Below, in pieces: positions 8,461 to 16,072 of a DNA stretch of 64,000 bases. How positions within the stretch are numbered: position 1 is the first letter of the stretch; each line of letters opens with the position of its first letter. The position numbers and the translations under genes are program-made. Source of the stretch: Pseudomonas putida. GTDB lineage: Bacteria > Pseudomonadota > Gammaproteobacteria > Pseudomonadales > Pseudomonadaceae. Location: assembly GCF_001976065.1 (NCBI RefSeq), contig NZ_MNAH01000007.1, forward strand, positions 178,679 through 242,678, written 5' to 3'. The notes under the pieces were generated by a model. The model was not told the origin of the DNA and ran no database searches. It saw only the letters and a program-made list of their open reading frames with translations.

Positions 8461-9669
8461 CTACAGGCCCACCGCATCGATATCGATGAGCAGCAGTCGT
8501 TCGCCGTTGTCGAAAAATTGCCCGGCGGTGAGGCAGTACTGATTGCTGGTGGCGTCGCGATAGGTATTGGAAAGGGTCAACAGGGGCTCATCCCAGCCTT
8601 GCGCCAGCAGGTGATAGAAATACGGACGCCAGGACCAGTTATGGCCCAGGTAGCGGTTGTCTGCGACCCAGCCGTTGTTGCGCCATTCCATGTTGGGCGT
8701 CAGCTGCGTGCCGTGACGGTCGCATTGATAGAAACGCAGCAGCCAGGGAAAGGCGTCCAGTTGTGGCAGGGCGCTCAAGGGGGCGCAAGTCTGCGCCCAG
8801 GCCTGCAGGATCGCCATCAGCTCGCCCAGTTGCTGGCGCATGATCATCAGGCGACCGCGCTCGGCCAGTTTTTGCTGCACATAGCGCTGACGCAGGTGCG
8901 CAAAGCGCTCGACAAAGGCGTCAGCGGCAAAAAAATCCACCTGTGCCCCGGCAAACAGGAACCCCTGGACGTAACGGGAGCCGCACTCCAGGGCGAAATT
9001 CAGTTGTGCTTCGGTTTCCACGCCTTCGGCAATGATCCAGCAACCGGTTTTTTCCGCCATTTGTGCCAGGGCCTTGACCACGTCGCTACTGGGCCCGCCC
9101 AGCGCCGCCGCCTGGAACAGGCGCATATCGAGTTTGAGGATGTCCGGTTGCAACGCCAGTACCCGATCGAGCTGAGAGTAGCCGGCGCCGAAATCATCGA
9201 TGGCGATTCGTGCGCCGGCTTGCCGGTAACGCGCCACCACTTGTGCCAGGCGCTGGATGTCACCGCCCAGTTCAGTAATTTCGAAAACGATTCGCTGCGG
9301 GTCTATACCATGCTTTTGCAGCTGGCCCAGGCTCGGCAACGGTTGGTCCGGACGCAGGCGGCTGATCCACCGTGGGGAAATATTCAGGCTGAGAAACCAG
9401 TCGCCAGGCACCTCATGCAAACGGCTCAACGCGTTATCGCGCAGCTGACGGTCCAGGCGACGCAACGCAACGGCGTTTGTTCGGGGATCGGCGAACAGCG
9501 GTCCCACTGAAGCCAGTTGGCCGTCGGCTTGGCGCAGTCGGCCCAAGGCTTCCACACCGGCGATACGGCCGGTGGCGGTATCGATGAACGGCTGAAAGCA
9601 GGCGAGCGGTTGCCCGTCGATCACAAGGCCTCCTTGGATGGTTCTTGTTATTGGATAAAGCCTGGTCAC
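8461..9669 (-). CDS. EAL-domain c-di-GMP phosphodiesterase with C-terminal sensor-like domain
   Basis: 402 aa. The EAL domain (about 15-255) has its catalytic set: EALGR at 40-44, LNIS, FEITE, IDDFGAGYS, the LKLD segment, AEGVE and the QGFLF motif, so activity on c-di-GMP is expected. Residues about 270-402 form a second domain ending in LLLIDID, with WSWRPYF and CLTAGQFF, resembling a Cache/PDC sensor fold. No signal peptide or membrane segment is present, so that domain would be cytoplasmic. A sensor placed after the EAL domain is an unusual order. An inverted repeat lies just before the start codon. Confidence 0.85.
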   Translation of the reverse strand: MTRLYPITRTIQGGLVIDGQPLACFQPFIDTATGRIAGVEALGRLRQADGQLASVGPLFADPRTNAVALRRLDRQLRDNALSRLHEVPGDWFLSLNISPRWISRLRPDQPLPSLGQLQKHGIDPQRIVFEITELGGDIQRLAQVVARYRQAGARIAIDDFGAGYSQLDRVLALQPDILKLDMRLFQAAALGGPSSDVVKALAQMAEKTGCWIIAEGVETEAQLNFALECGSRYVQGFLFAGAQVDFFAADAFVERFAHLRQRYVQQKLAERGRLMIMRQQLGELMAILQAWAQTCAPLSALPQLDAFPWLLRFYQCDRHGTQLTPNMEWRNNGWVADNRYLGHNWSWRPYFYHLLAQGWDEPLLTLSNTYRDATSNQYCLTAGQFFDNGERLLLIDIDAVGL

Positions 9670-9681
9670 CGGGTAGGCACG

Positions 9682-9717
9682 CAGGATTGACCCCCTCGAT
9701 GAGGAGGTTCAATCCTG
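9682..9717. promoter_or_regulatory. Inverted repeat directly before the EAL gene
   Basis: CAGGATTGA (9682-9690) pairs with TCAATCCTG (9709-9717), with further C/G pairing inside. It ends about 13 bases before the EAL start codon on the minus strand. With no T run on either side, it is more likely an operator or a translation-controlling hairpin than a terminator. Confidence 0.4.
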
Positions 9718-9753
9718 TGGGTATTGCAAGAATGTAGCCAGAAACTGACAGGG

Positions 9754-10098
9754 TCAGTGTTTACGTGTAGAGCCTTGCATGACCAGCTTGACCAGAGGCC
9801 CCAGGGTGGTGCCCAGTCGGATCAGGCGGGTCAGGCTGCCCAGGCCCGTGCCGCTGCGGGTGCCCTTGCCGGTCAGGAAGCCCAGCAGGGTGACGGCCGC
9901 CACGCCCCACAGCGGTGCATGCTTGATGCCGAACCCGTCGTGCAGGTTCTGGCTCATGCCGCGCAGCCGATGCAGGGGTTGCAGCAATTGCCCGGATTCG
10001 TGACGGATTTCCTGGCGATGCATTTCCATGCGCAGGCGGATCAGTGCCTTGCGCATTTCCGTGCGCGAGCTGTTTCGAGGCAGTTCAGGCAGGTTCAT
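9754..10098 (-). CDS. Hypothetical membrane-associated protein of the YqjD/YqjE cluster
   Basis: 114 aa. N-terminal charged helix (1-50) rich in Arg/Glu/Gln, then a hydrophobic segment at about 63-75 (GVAAVTLLGFLTG) and a basic tail. Its ATG overlaps the stop of the upstream holin-like gene, so the two are translationally coupled. This position matches the third gene of the yqjD-yqjE-yqjK type arrangement, although I cannot align it confidently to YqjK. Confidence 0.65.
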   Translation of the reverse strand: MNLPELPRNSSRTEMRKALIRLRMEMHRQEIRHESGQLLQPLHRLRGMSQNLHDGFGIKHAPLWGVAAVTLLGFLTGKGTRSGTGLGSLTRLIRLGTTLGPLVKLVMQGSTRKH

Positions 10099-10484
10099 GG
10101 CAACAGGCGCTCCCGATCATTGGCCAGTTCTTCCAGGGTGCCATGGAAGGGCGAGGACTCATCGAAGATGGCCGCTCTCAGACGGATCCCGCAGAACACG
10201 CAGGCAAGGGTGTAGAACACGCAGAGCGAGATGATGGCGGGCAGGCGATAGGTGTCCCAAAACAGGATCAACACCAGTGTCGACAGCCCTACCAACAGCA
10301 ATAACGCGAACACCAGCGCCAGGCCTGCAAACAGCAACAGGCTTACAGTACGGGCTTTTTGCTCCTGCAATTCGATGCCGAACAGTTCGACGTGACTGTG
10401 CAATAACCCAAGGACAGCGGCGCCCATGCGTCGCGATGAGGAACTTGCGCCCGTCTCGGACGCGCCGATTTCATCGATCGCCAT
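10095..10484 (-). CDS. YqjE-family (phage-holin-like) inner-membrane protein
   Basis: 129 aa from the ATG at 10484. Two long hydrophobic segments (about 48-72 and 80-102, SLLLFAGLALVFALLLLVGL and a following helix) with a preceding amphipathic stretch HVELFGIELQEQK fit the Phage_holin_3_6/YqjE family. Family function is unknown; members sit next to DUF883 ribosome-associated membrane proteins, as here. The longer upstream reading has no ribosome site. Confidence 0.75.
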   Translation of the reverse strand: MAIDEIGASETGASSSSRRMGAAVLGLLHSHVELFGIELQEQKARTVSLLLFAGLALVFALLLLVGLSTLVLILFWDTYRLPAIISLCVFYTLACVFCGIRLRAAIFDESSPFHGTLEELANDRERLLP

Positions 10485-10486
10485 GA

Positions 10487-10801
10487 TCAGCGCCGGGTTG
10501 CCAGCAGGCCAATCAGGAAACCCACACCCGCGGCAATACCGACCGATTGCCATGGGTTGGCCTGGACATAGTCCTCGGTGGCGGTGACGGCAGCCTTGCC
10601 GCGCTCGCGCAGGGATTCTTCGGTCAGTTTCAGGGTTTCCCGTGCACGCAGCAGACTGTCGTGGATCTGGTCGCGCAATTCATCGGCCTGGTCACCCGCC
10701 AGGGAGGCGGTGTGTTCCAGCAACCGTTCGGTATCGCTGACCAGTGTCTGAAAATCGCTCATCAGGATTTCTTGAGCAGTCTTTGCCTTGATGCTGGCCA
10801 T
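10487..10801 (-). CDS. DUF883 (ElaB/YqjD-like) membrane-anchored protein
   Basis: 104 aa. Long amphipathic helix (1-75), then the family signature ATEDYVQANPWQSVGIAAG with a glycine-rich C-terminal membrane anchor ending LLATRR. E. coli relatives ElaB and YqjD bind ribosomes at the inner membrane in stationary phase. GGAGATCACCC precedes the ATG at 10801; the longer open frame adds 53 unsupported residues. First gene of the three-gene cluster. Confidence 0.85.
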   Translation of the reverse strand: MASIKAKTAQEILMSDFQTLVSDTERLLEHTASLAGDQADELRDQIHDSLLRARETLKLTEESLRERGKAAVTATEDYVQANPWQSVGIAAGVGFLIGLLATRR

Positions 10802-10998
10802 GGGTGATCTCCATAAGTGGCGTCTGAATCGTTCGAGTATGAGCCTTGTGCGAAGGTTCAGTACAAATGACTGGTACAACTTTTGCTGTGTCGTGGTGCG
10901 TCGGTTCACACCGTTGCGCTGTTGCTGGGCAAGATTCCAGTAAAACCTTAACTCAAACAATCAAAACCCGCGCAAATGTCCCGGTCGTGATTGGCCTT

Positions 10999-11028
10999 GA
11001 TGAACCCTGTGCTTCAAAACGGTTCATC
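10999..11028. promoter_or_regulatory. Inverted repeat upstream of the amt sigma54 promoter
   Basis: GATGAACC (10999-11006) and GGTTCATC (11021-11028) are exact inverted copies with a 14-base gap, 36 bases upstream of the sigma54 -24 element. The place suits an activator site, but the sequence does not match the usual NtrC site, so the binder is unknown. Confidence 0.4.
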
Positions 11029-11063
11029 GGAAGAGACCTGTTCATTTCGACAAGGTCTCAACT

Positions 11064-11079
11064 TGGTGCATGGATTGCC
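11064..11079 (+). promoter_or_regulatory. Sigma54 (RpoN) promoter for amt
   Basis: TGGTGCATGGATTGCC fits TGGYRYR-N4-TTGC with the invariant GG and GC exactly 10 bases apart. It lies 50 bases before the Amt start codon. Ammonium transporters are commonly NtrC/sigma54-controlled under nitrogen limitation. Confidence 0.65.
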
Positions 11080-11128
11080 CGCGCGAACTGCTTTGGTGCT
11101 TTTTTCAGCCTTAAGGTCTGCCAAATCC

Positions 11129-12337
11129 ATGGAAAATCTGCAAAGCGCTGTGGACACGCTGGTCCATAGCTCCAACACATTGTTCATCCTCATCGGTGCG
11201 GTCATGGTGCTCGCCATGCACGCCGGCTTCGCCTTTCTGGAAGTCGGGACGGTCCGGCAAAAAAACCAGGTAAACGCCCTGTCGAAGATTCTCAGCGACT
11301 TTGCCGTTTCGACCCTTGCCTACTTCTTTATAGGCTATTGGATTTCCTACGGGGTCACTTTTATGCAACCGGCGGCCGTGATCAATGCCGATCACGGCTA
11401 TGGCCTGGTGAAGTTTTTCTTCCTGCTGACCTTTGCCGCGGCGATCCCGGCGATCATTTCCGGCGGCATCGCCGAGCGTGCCCGGTTCATTCCGCAATTG
11501 TGCGCGACTGCGATGATCGTGGCGTTCATCTACCCCTTCTTCGAAGGCATGATCTGGAACGGCAACTTCGGATTGCAGGCCTGGCTGCTTGAGCGTTTTG
11601 GCGCCAGCTTTCATGATTTCGCCGGTTCCGTGGTGGTCCATGCCATGGGCGGTTGGCTGGCGCTGGCAGCGGTGCTGTTGCTTGGGCCACGCAACGGGCG
11701 TTATCGCGAAGGGCGGCTGGTGGCGTTCGCACCGTCGAGCATCCCGTTCCTGGCGTTGGGCTCGTGGATCCTCATTGTCGGCTGGTTCGGCTTCAACGTG
11801 ATGAGTGCGCAGACCCTGCAGGGTGTCAGCGGGCTGGTTGCGGTGAACTCGCTCATGGCCATGGTCGGCGGCACGATGGCGGCGCTGATCGTCGGGCGCA
11901 ATGACCCGGGCTTTCTGCACAATGGGCCGCTGGCGGGCCTGGTGGCGATCTGTGCCGGTTCCGACCTGATGCATCCAGTGGGTGCGCTGGTCACCGGTGC
12001 CATCGCCGGGGCGCTGTTTGTCTGGTGTTTTACGGCCGCGCAAGGCAAGTGGCACATCGATGACGTGTTGGGTGTCTGGCCGCTGCATGGTCTTTGTGGC
12101 GCCTGGGGCGGCATCGCCTGCGGTATCTTTGGCCAGACGGCCATGGGTGGGCTGGGTGGTGTGAGCATTGTCAGCCAGTTGATCGGCACGGCGCTGGGTG
12201 TGGTGGTGGCGCTGGCCGGTGGCTTCGCGGTGTATGGCGTGATCAAGGCGTTGCATGGCCTGCGCCTGAGTCAGGAAGAAGAGTATTACGGCGCGGATTT
12301 GTCGGTGCACAAGATCGGCGCCGTCAGCCAGGATTAG
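11129..12337 (+). CDS. Amt/MEP/Rh-family ammonium transporter
   Basis: 402 aa, about 11 membrane segments. Family features: AMHAGFAFLEVGTVRQKN (about residues 29-46), the DFAGSVVVHAMGGW segment with the first pore histidine, and WPLHGLCGAWGG with the twin histidine region near 315. Conducts NH4+/NH3 across the inner membrane. I start at MENLQSAVD because the upstream 46 codons cover the sigma54 promoter and are not Amt-like; AAGG lies upstream with long spacing. No glnK or amtB-linked PII gene adjoins, so this may be a secondary Amt copy. Confidence 0.9.
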   Translation: MENLQSAVDTLVHSSNTLFILIGAVMVLAMHAGFAFLEVGTVRQKNQVNALSKILSDFAVSTLAYFFIGYWISYGVTFMQPAAVINADHGYGLVKFFFLLTFAAAIPAIISGGIAERARFIPQLCATAMIVAFIYPFFEGMIWNGNFGLQAWLLERFGASFHDFAGSVVVHAMGGWLALAAVLLLGPRNGRYREGRLVAFAPSSIPFLALGSWILIVGWFGFNVMSAQTLQGVSGLVAVNSLMAMVGGTMAALIVGRNDPGFLHNGPLAGLVAICAGSDLMHPVGALVTGAIAGALFVWCFTAAQGKWHIDDVLGVWPLHGLCGAWGGIACGIFGQTAMGGLGGVSIVSQLIGTALGVVVALAGGFAVYGVIKALHGLRLSQEEEYYGADLSVHKIGAVSQD

Positions 12338-12410
12338 CCGTGGGCTCATTGGCTCGACGCCATTTCGGGGCAGGCCTAGAATAAGCACTCAATTTTTTGG
12401 TAGAGCGCTC

Positions 12411-12647
12411 ATGCTTCCTGAATGTCAGCTGTTCGGCACTCTTGGGTGCCATCTCTGTGAAGTGGCCGAAGCCATGTTGATGGAGTTTGTCGAGCGAGGC
12501 CTGCTGGTGGAGCTGGTGGACATCGCCGACGACGAATCATGGTTCTCAGCCTACAGCCTGCGGATTCCGGTGCTGCGTCGGGTCGACACCGGCGCGGAAC
12601 TGGGCTGGCCTTTCAGTGCCGACGAAGTGGTTGCCTTCTTGCGTTGA
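12411..12647 (+). CDS. Glutaredoxin-like protein (DUF836 type)
   Basis: 78 aa. A compact thioredoxin fold with C13-H-L-C16 near the N-terminus (TLGCHLCEVAEAML) and the cis-proline strand LRIPVLRR. Members are small cytoplasmic thiol proteins of unclear substrate. Stands alone between amt and the LexA-box gene. Confidence 0.75.
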   Translation: MLPECQLFGTLGCHLCEVAEAMLMEFVERGLLVELVDIADDESWFSAYSLRIPVLRRVDTGAELGWPFSADEVVAFLR

Positions 12648-12725
12648 ACGGTTTTGTGGGTGGACAGGTTCCGCCCGTCGAACTTTAGCAGCGATCCCCT
12701 TGGCTTAACCGACGCGATTCGGATA

Positions 12726-12741
12726 CTGTATGCGTATACAG
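12726..12741. promoter_or_regulatory. LexA (SOS) box
   Basis: CTGTATGCGTATACAG is a perfect CTG-N10-CAG palindrome matching the gammaproteobacterial LexA operator (CTGTAT-N4-ATACAG). It is flanked by a further inverted GGAT/ATCC pair. It lies 76 bases before the small gene at 12818. Confidence 0.8.
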
Positions 12742-12817
12742 TTATCCGGATTGCTGCCTTGCTGTCGCCGATTCCAGGCATTGAGCGAGGCCGACCCGGG
12801 CGTGAGAGGGATGAGTC

Positions 12818-13135
12818 GTGGTCAATGTCGAACAATTGAAAAGCAGCGTTAACCGCATGTCGGTGGAGGTGATACGCGAAGCCGTCGCCGAACTGCGTCT
12901 GGACGGCTTGGTGACGGAGGGGAAAACGCCCTTCAACAAGCTGCATTTCAACACCTGTTTTGCCGAAATCGAAGCCTTGTTCCAGCGAGCGGGCTATCAC
13001 CGGCAGCTGGATGTCGTGGGTTATCAGGGGTTGTTGTACGCACTTTATGACCCGGGTCGCTGGGAGGCGGTCGATGTGCTGCGCTGGCTCAAGGAGTACA
13101 CCGAGGCGGCTGGCCGCGCGCAGATACCGGCGTGA
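12818..13135 (+). CDS. Small hypothetical protein, predicted SOS-regulated
   Basis: 105 aa, GTG start with AGAGGGAT 7 bases upstream; an alternative start is the ATG at codon 14. Soluble, alpha-helical, no cysteine pair beyond C51 and no membrane segment. The middle (FNKLHFNTCFAEIEALFQRA) and the C-terminal helix (RWEAVDVLRWLKEYTEAAGR) look like a small helical domain. I do not recognise the family. The LexA box upstream places it in the DNA-damage response; some uncharacterised members of the P. aeruginosa LexA regulon are of similar size, but I cannot check homology. Confidence 0.65.
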   Translation: MVNVEQLKSSVNRMSVEVIREAVAELRLDGLVTEGKTPFNKLHFNTCFAEIEALFQRAGYHRQLDVVGYQGLLYALYDPGRWEAVDVLRWLKEYTEAAGRAQIPA

Positions 13136-13206
13136 GGATTCTGCGCTAGGTTCGTTGGCGCCGCTGTTGGATAATGCCGCTCTGCATTCCAGGTAAGAGC
13201 TTTTGT

Positions 13207-14097
13207 ATGTCCACTTCTTCATTTTCTGCTGCACACAGCCAGGCCAGCACGTTGTACTTGCCGCCTGGCCCGTGGCAGACCGTTTTCGATTGCCTGTGCG
13301 AGCACTTCAGCGCCATCGGTCGTGAACAGTGGCTGGACAGAATCGCTCGTGGCCGCGTCCTTGATGGGCAGGGCGCACCCATTGCCCTCGATTTGCCTTA
13401 CAAGGAAGGCTTGCGGATTCACTATTTTCGCGAAGTGCCGGACGAAAAACCGATCCCGGTGGTCGAGTCGATCCTGTACGCGGACGAACATCTGGTGGTG
13501 GCTGACAAGCCACATTTCCTGCCCGTGACCCCGGCGGGTGAATACGTCGAGCAGACCTTGCTGCGCCGCCTTATCCGTCGTCTGGATAACCCTCATCTGG
13601 TGCCGTTGCATCGCATTGACCGACACACGGCGGGACTGGTGCTGTTTTCCGCCAACCCGCAGAGCCGTTCGGCGTATCAGTCGCTGTTTCCAACGCGGCA
13701 GATCGAAAAGCGCTACGAAGCCATTGCCCCGGCACTGCCCGAGTTGAACTTTCCATTGGTCCATACAAGCCGATTGATCGATGGCGAGCCCTTCTTCCGC
13801 ATGCAGGAAGGGCCGGGCGCCAGCAACACCGAGACGGCTGTGGAAGTTCGGGAAAAGAACGGCGACCTCTGGCGCTATGGGCTTTACCCGGTGACGGGCA
13901 AGAAGCATCAGTTGCGGGTGCACATGACCGCCCTGGGCGCCAGCATCTGCAACGACCCGTTTTATCCCGAGGTGCTCAAGGACGTGGCGGATGACTATGC
14001 CAATCCGCTGAAACTGCTGGCCCAGGGGTTGAAGTTCGTGGACCCGGTGACCGGAGAGGGCAGGGAGTTCGAGAGCGCAATCACGTTGCAATGGTGA
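13207..14097 (+). CDS. RluA-family RNA pseudouridine synthase
   Basis: 296 aa. Converts uridines in rRNA or tRNA to pseudouridine. Catalytic motif LHRIDRHTAGLVLF (HRIDR, with D the nucleophile) at about residue 140; YPVTGKKHQLRVHM further on is the second family signature. No S4 domain is seen at the N-terminus. Starts at MSTSSFSAAHS with AGGTAAGAG before it. The target RNA is unknown. Confidence 0.85.
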   Translation: MSTSSFSAAHSQASTLYLPPGPWQTVFDCLCEHFSAIGREQWLDRIARGRVLDGQGAPIALDLPYKEGLRIHYFREVPDEKPIPVVESILYADEHLVVADKPHFLPVTPAGEYVEQTLLRRLIRRLDNPHLVPLHRIDRHTAGLVLFSANPQSRSAYQSLFPTRQIEKRYEAIAPALPELNFPLVHTSRLIDGEPFFRMQEGPGASNTETAVEVREKNGDLWRYGLYPVTGKKHQLRVHMTALGASICNDPFYPEVLKDVADDYANPLKLLAQGLKFVDPVTGEGREFESAITLQW

Positions 14098-14197
14098 GCG
14101 GTGCCTGTAGAAAAATCGAATTTATGCCCAGCTCTGCAGTCTTTTGATCAGGCGCCACGCCTGTGGCGTTCGATACCTCCCATGCAAGGAGATATTC

Positions 14198-14476
14198 ATG
14201 AAACGCATTGTTTTCGCTGGAATGTTGATTTGCACCGCCATCCTGGCCTCTCCCGTATTCGCCGCAGACAATGACCTGTGCACCATCAAGCTCCAGGAGC
14301 TCAAGGACAAGGTCACCAGCCTGCCCGCCACGTCTGAAAACACCACCATGGAAATCAAGCGGATGCAGGCCAGCGCTGAAGCGGCCCGGGCCGCCAAGGA
14401 TGACAAGAAATGCATCACCGAAGCCACGCAGGCACTGGCACGGGCGGATAAGCTGAACAATGAGCCGAACCCATAA
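14198..14476 (+). CDS. Small periplasmic protein, hypothetical
   Basis: 92 aa. Cleavable signal peptide at 1-22 ending SPVFA before ADND, then a helical mature part with two cysteines (C28 and C77) that could pair, and many Lys/Glu/Ala. AAGGAGA lies at the right distance from the ATG. The DDKKCI-TEATQALARADKL stretch resembles small Pseudomonas periplasmic proteins of unknown function. Confidence 0.7.
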   Translation: MKRIVFAGMLICTAILASPVFAADNDLCTIKLQELKDKVTSLPATSENTTMEIKRMQASAEAARAAKDDKKCITEATQALARADKLNNEPNP

Positions 14477-14494
14477 CTCGAGTTTTCCACAAGC

Positions 14495-14526
14495 AAAAAA
14501 ATGCCCCGACAAGTCGGGGCATTTTC
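14495..14526. terminator. Bidirectional rho-independent terminator
   Basis: ATGCCCCGAC (14501-14510) and GTCGGGGCAT (14513-14522) form a 10-bp stem with a 2-base loop, flanked by an A7 run on the left and TTTT on the right. It serves both converging genes. Confidence 0.9.
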
Positions 14527-14551
14527 GTGTATCCGGTAGTCACCGCGAAGA

Positions 14552-14773
14552 TTACAACTCTTTGACGGTACGAACCTGATCCTTGTTGATGCGGGTCTGC
14601 TTGCCATCCAGTTGTTCGAATTCGTAGAAGCCCGATTCGTCGTCGTAGTTTGGCGTGTCGACGGCCTGGATTTCGCGACCGTCATTCAAGGTGATCACGG
14701 TAGGCGATGCGCAACCGGCAAGGGTAGCGAGGCCCAATGCGAGCATGAAAGTGGCCAGGGTCCGTTGAGTCAT
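14552..14773 (-). CDS. YgdI/YgdR-family lipoprotein (DUF903)
   Basis: 73 aa. Lipoprotein signal with lipobox LAGC at 18-21, then the short SH3-like DUF903 domain: ITLNDGREIQAVDTPNYDDE and the YEFEQLDGK strand. Anchored to the outer or inner membrane leaflet; function of the family is unknown. Converges on the gene at 14198 with a shared terminator. Confidence 0.85.
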   Translation of the reverse strand: MTQRTLATFMLALGLATLAGCASPTVITLNDGREIQAVDTPNYDDESGFYEFEQLDGKQTRINKDQVRTVKEL

Positions 14774-14848
14774 GGAAGTGTCTCCGTAAATGAATTCTTT
14801 TGGTTACTGGGCTTGAGACGTAAACAGCGCGTGCAAGTTCCTTGGTAT

Positions 14849-15451
14849 TCAGTCTGACACAGTGTCCGGCATGCTTAACAGTTCAGGCGTGTTGAGGTTG
14901 GCCAGGCGCGGATCGTTGTCGGGGCACTGCAATGCAGTAGCGCCCAGCTTGCGCATGAGTCGACCAGGGCTGCGTTCACCTTCCTTCCAGGCGGTTTCGA
15001 AATCAGCGCGCAGTGCCACTGGAATAATGCACAGTAACGGTTCCCAGTGGCCGTCATGGCGCAGCATCAAGGGTTTGTCGGGATGCTGGCTGGCGGCTTC
15101 GCGCATGCTGCTGAGCAGAGCCTGGTCTATGCGCGGGACATCACAAGGCAAGACTAGCAGATGAGTGTGACGGGCCGCGTTGAGACCGGCACGAATGCCC
15201 GCCAGTGGTCCGGGAAAGTCGCCTTCATCGTCATGGACCAATTGATCGGCGTAAGGCGCGTACTTTTCCAGGTTCCTGTTGCACGAGACGATCAGGTCAT
15301 CGCTCAGCGCGCGTGTCTTGCGATGCAGATGGGCAATCAACGGTTCGCCATGCCATTCCAGCAATCCCTTGTCCTGGCCGCCCATGCGTTGGCCGCGGCC
15401 GCCTGCGAGGAGCAGAATGGAGCAGGGTGGCAACGCTGGGTTTGAAGTCAT
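14849..15451 (-). CDS. mobA: Molybdenum cofactor guanylyltransferase MobA
   Basis: 200 aa. Adds GMP to Mo-molybdopterin to make the MGD cofactor. Nucleotide-binding start ILLLAGGRGQRMGGQDKGLL (about 12-31) and the DxD-type LPCDVP near residue 100 are present. Divergent from moaB with an 81-bp shared control region, so cofactor genes are grouped. Confidence 0.93.
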   Translation of the reverse strand: MTSNPALPPCSILLLAGGRGQRMGGQDKGLLEWHGEPLIAHLHRKTRALSDDLIVSCNRNLEKYAPYADQLVHDDEGDFPGPLAGIRAGLNAARHTHLLVLPCDVPRIDQALLSSMREAASQHPDKPLMLRHDGHWEPLLCIIPVALRADFETAWKEGERSPGRLMRKLGATALQCPDNDPRLANLNTPELLSMPDTVSD

Positions 15452-15532
15452 GGCAAGCCTCCATGGGGGCGGCGAAAAATGGGGTCGCTGTGATATAACA
15501 CCGGGCTGTTTCTCCTACAACTGGACGAGCCT

Positions 15533-16072
15533 ATGAAAGCCAAGGCTGATGTACCTTTCGCGCCGCTCAACATCGCGGTGCTGACGGTCAGCGACACCCG
15601 TACCCTGGAAACCGATACCTCAGGCCAGGTCTTCGTTGACCGCCTGACGGCTGCCGGACACAACCTGGCATGCCGGGTCTTGCTCAAAGATGATCTCTAC
15701 AAGATTCGCGCACAAGTTGCCAACTGGATCGCCGACGAGGTCGTGCAGGTGGTGCTGATCACTGGCGGCACCGGTTTCACCGGTCGCGACAGTACTCCGG
15801 AGGCGGTGAGTTGCCTGCTCGACAAACAAGTCGATGGTTTTGGCGAATTGTTCCGTCAGATATCGGTGGCGGACATCGGCACATCGACTGTCCAGTCCCG
15901 CGCCTTGGCCGGCCTCGCCAACGGCACGCTGGTGTGCTGCCTGCCAGGGTCGACCAATGCCGTGCGAACCGGCTGGGACGGCATTCTTGGCGAGCAGCTG
16001 GATTCGCGCCATCGGCCGTGCAATTTCGTGACTCACCTGAAACAGGCGGCACCCTGTGAATCCCGCGGGTAA
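15533..16072 (+). CDS. moaB: Molybdenum cofactor biosynthesis protein B
   Basis: 179 aa. MogA/MoaB-type molybdopterin adenylyltransferase fold: VLTVSDTRT at 16-24 and the binding loop ITGGTGFTGRDSTPEAV near 76-92. Overlaps the start of moeA by 17 bases, so the two are co-translated. Confidence 0.92.
   Translation: MKAKADVPFAPLNIAVLTVSDTRTLETDTSGQVFVDRLTAAGHNLACRVLLKDDLYKIRAQVANWIADEVVQVVLITGGTGFTGRDSTPEAVSCLLDKQVDGFGELFRQISVADIGTSTVQSRALAGLANGTLVCCLPGSTNAVRTGWDGILGEQLDSRHRPCNFVTHLKQAAPCESRG

Larger units (their letters stand above)
10802..11128. other. Divergent control region between the DUF883 cluster and amt
   Basis: No gene. Holds a sigma54-type promoter (11064-11079) and a perfect 8-bp inverted repeat (10999-11006 and 11021-11028), both likely to serve the ammonium transporter. 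Confidence 0.55.

Noticed and set aside
11111..12388. 425-residue minus frame over amt
   Set aside because: His/Gln/Arg-rich antisense shadow of the Amt gene; no start site or motif.
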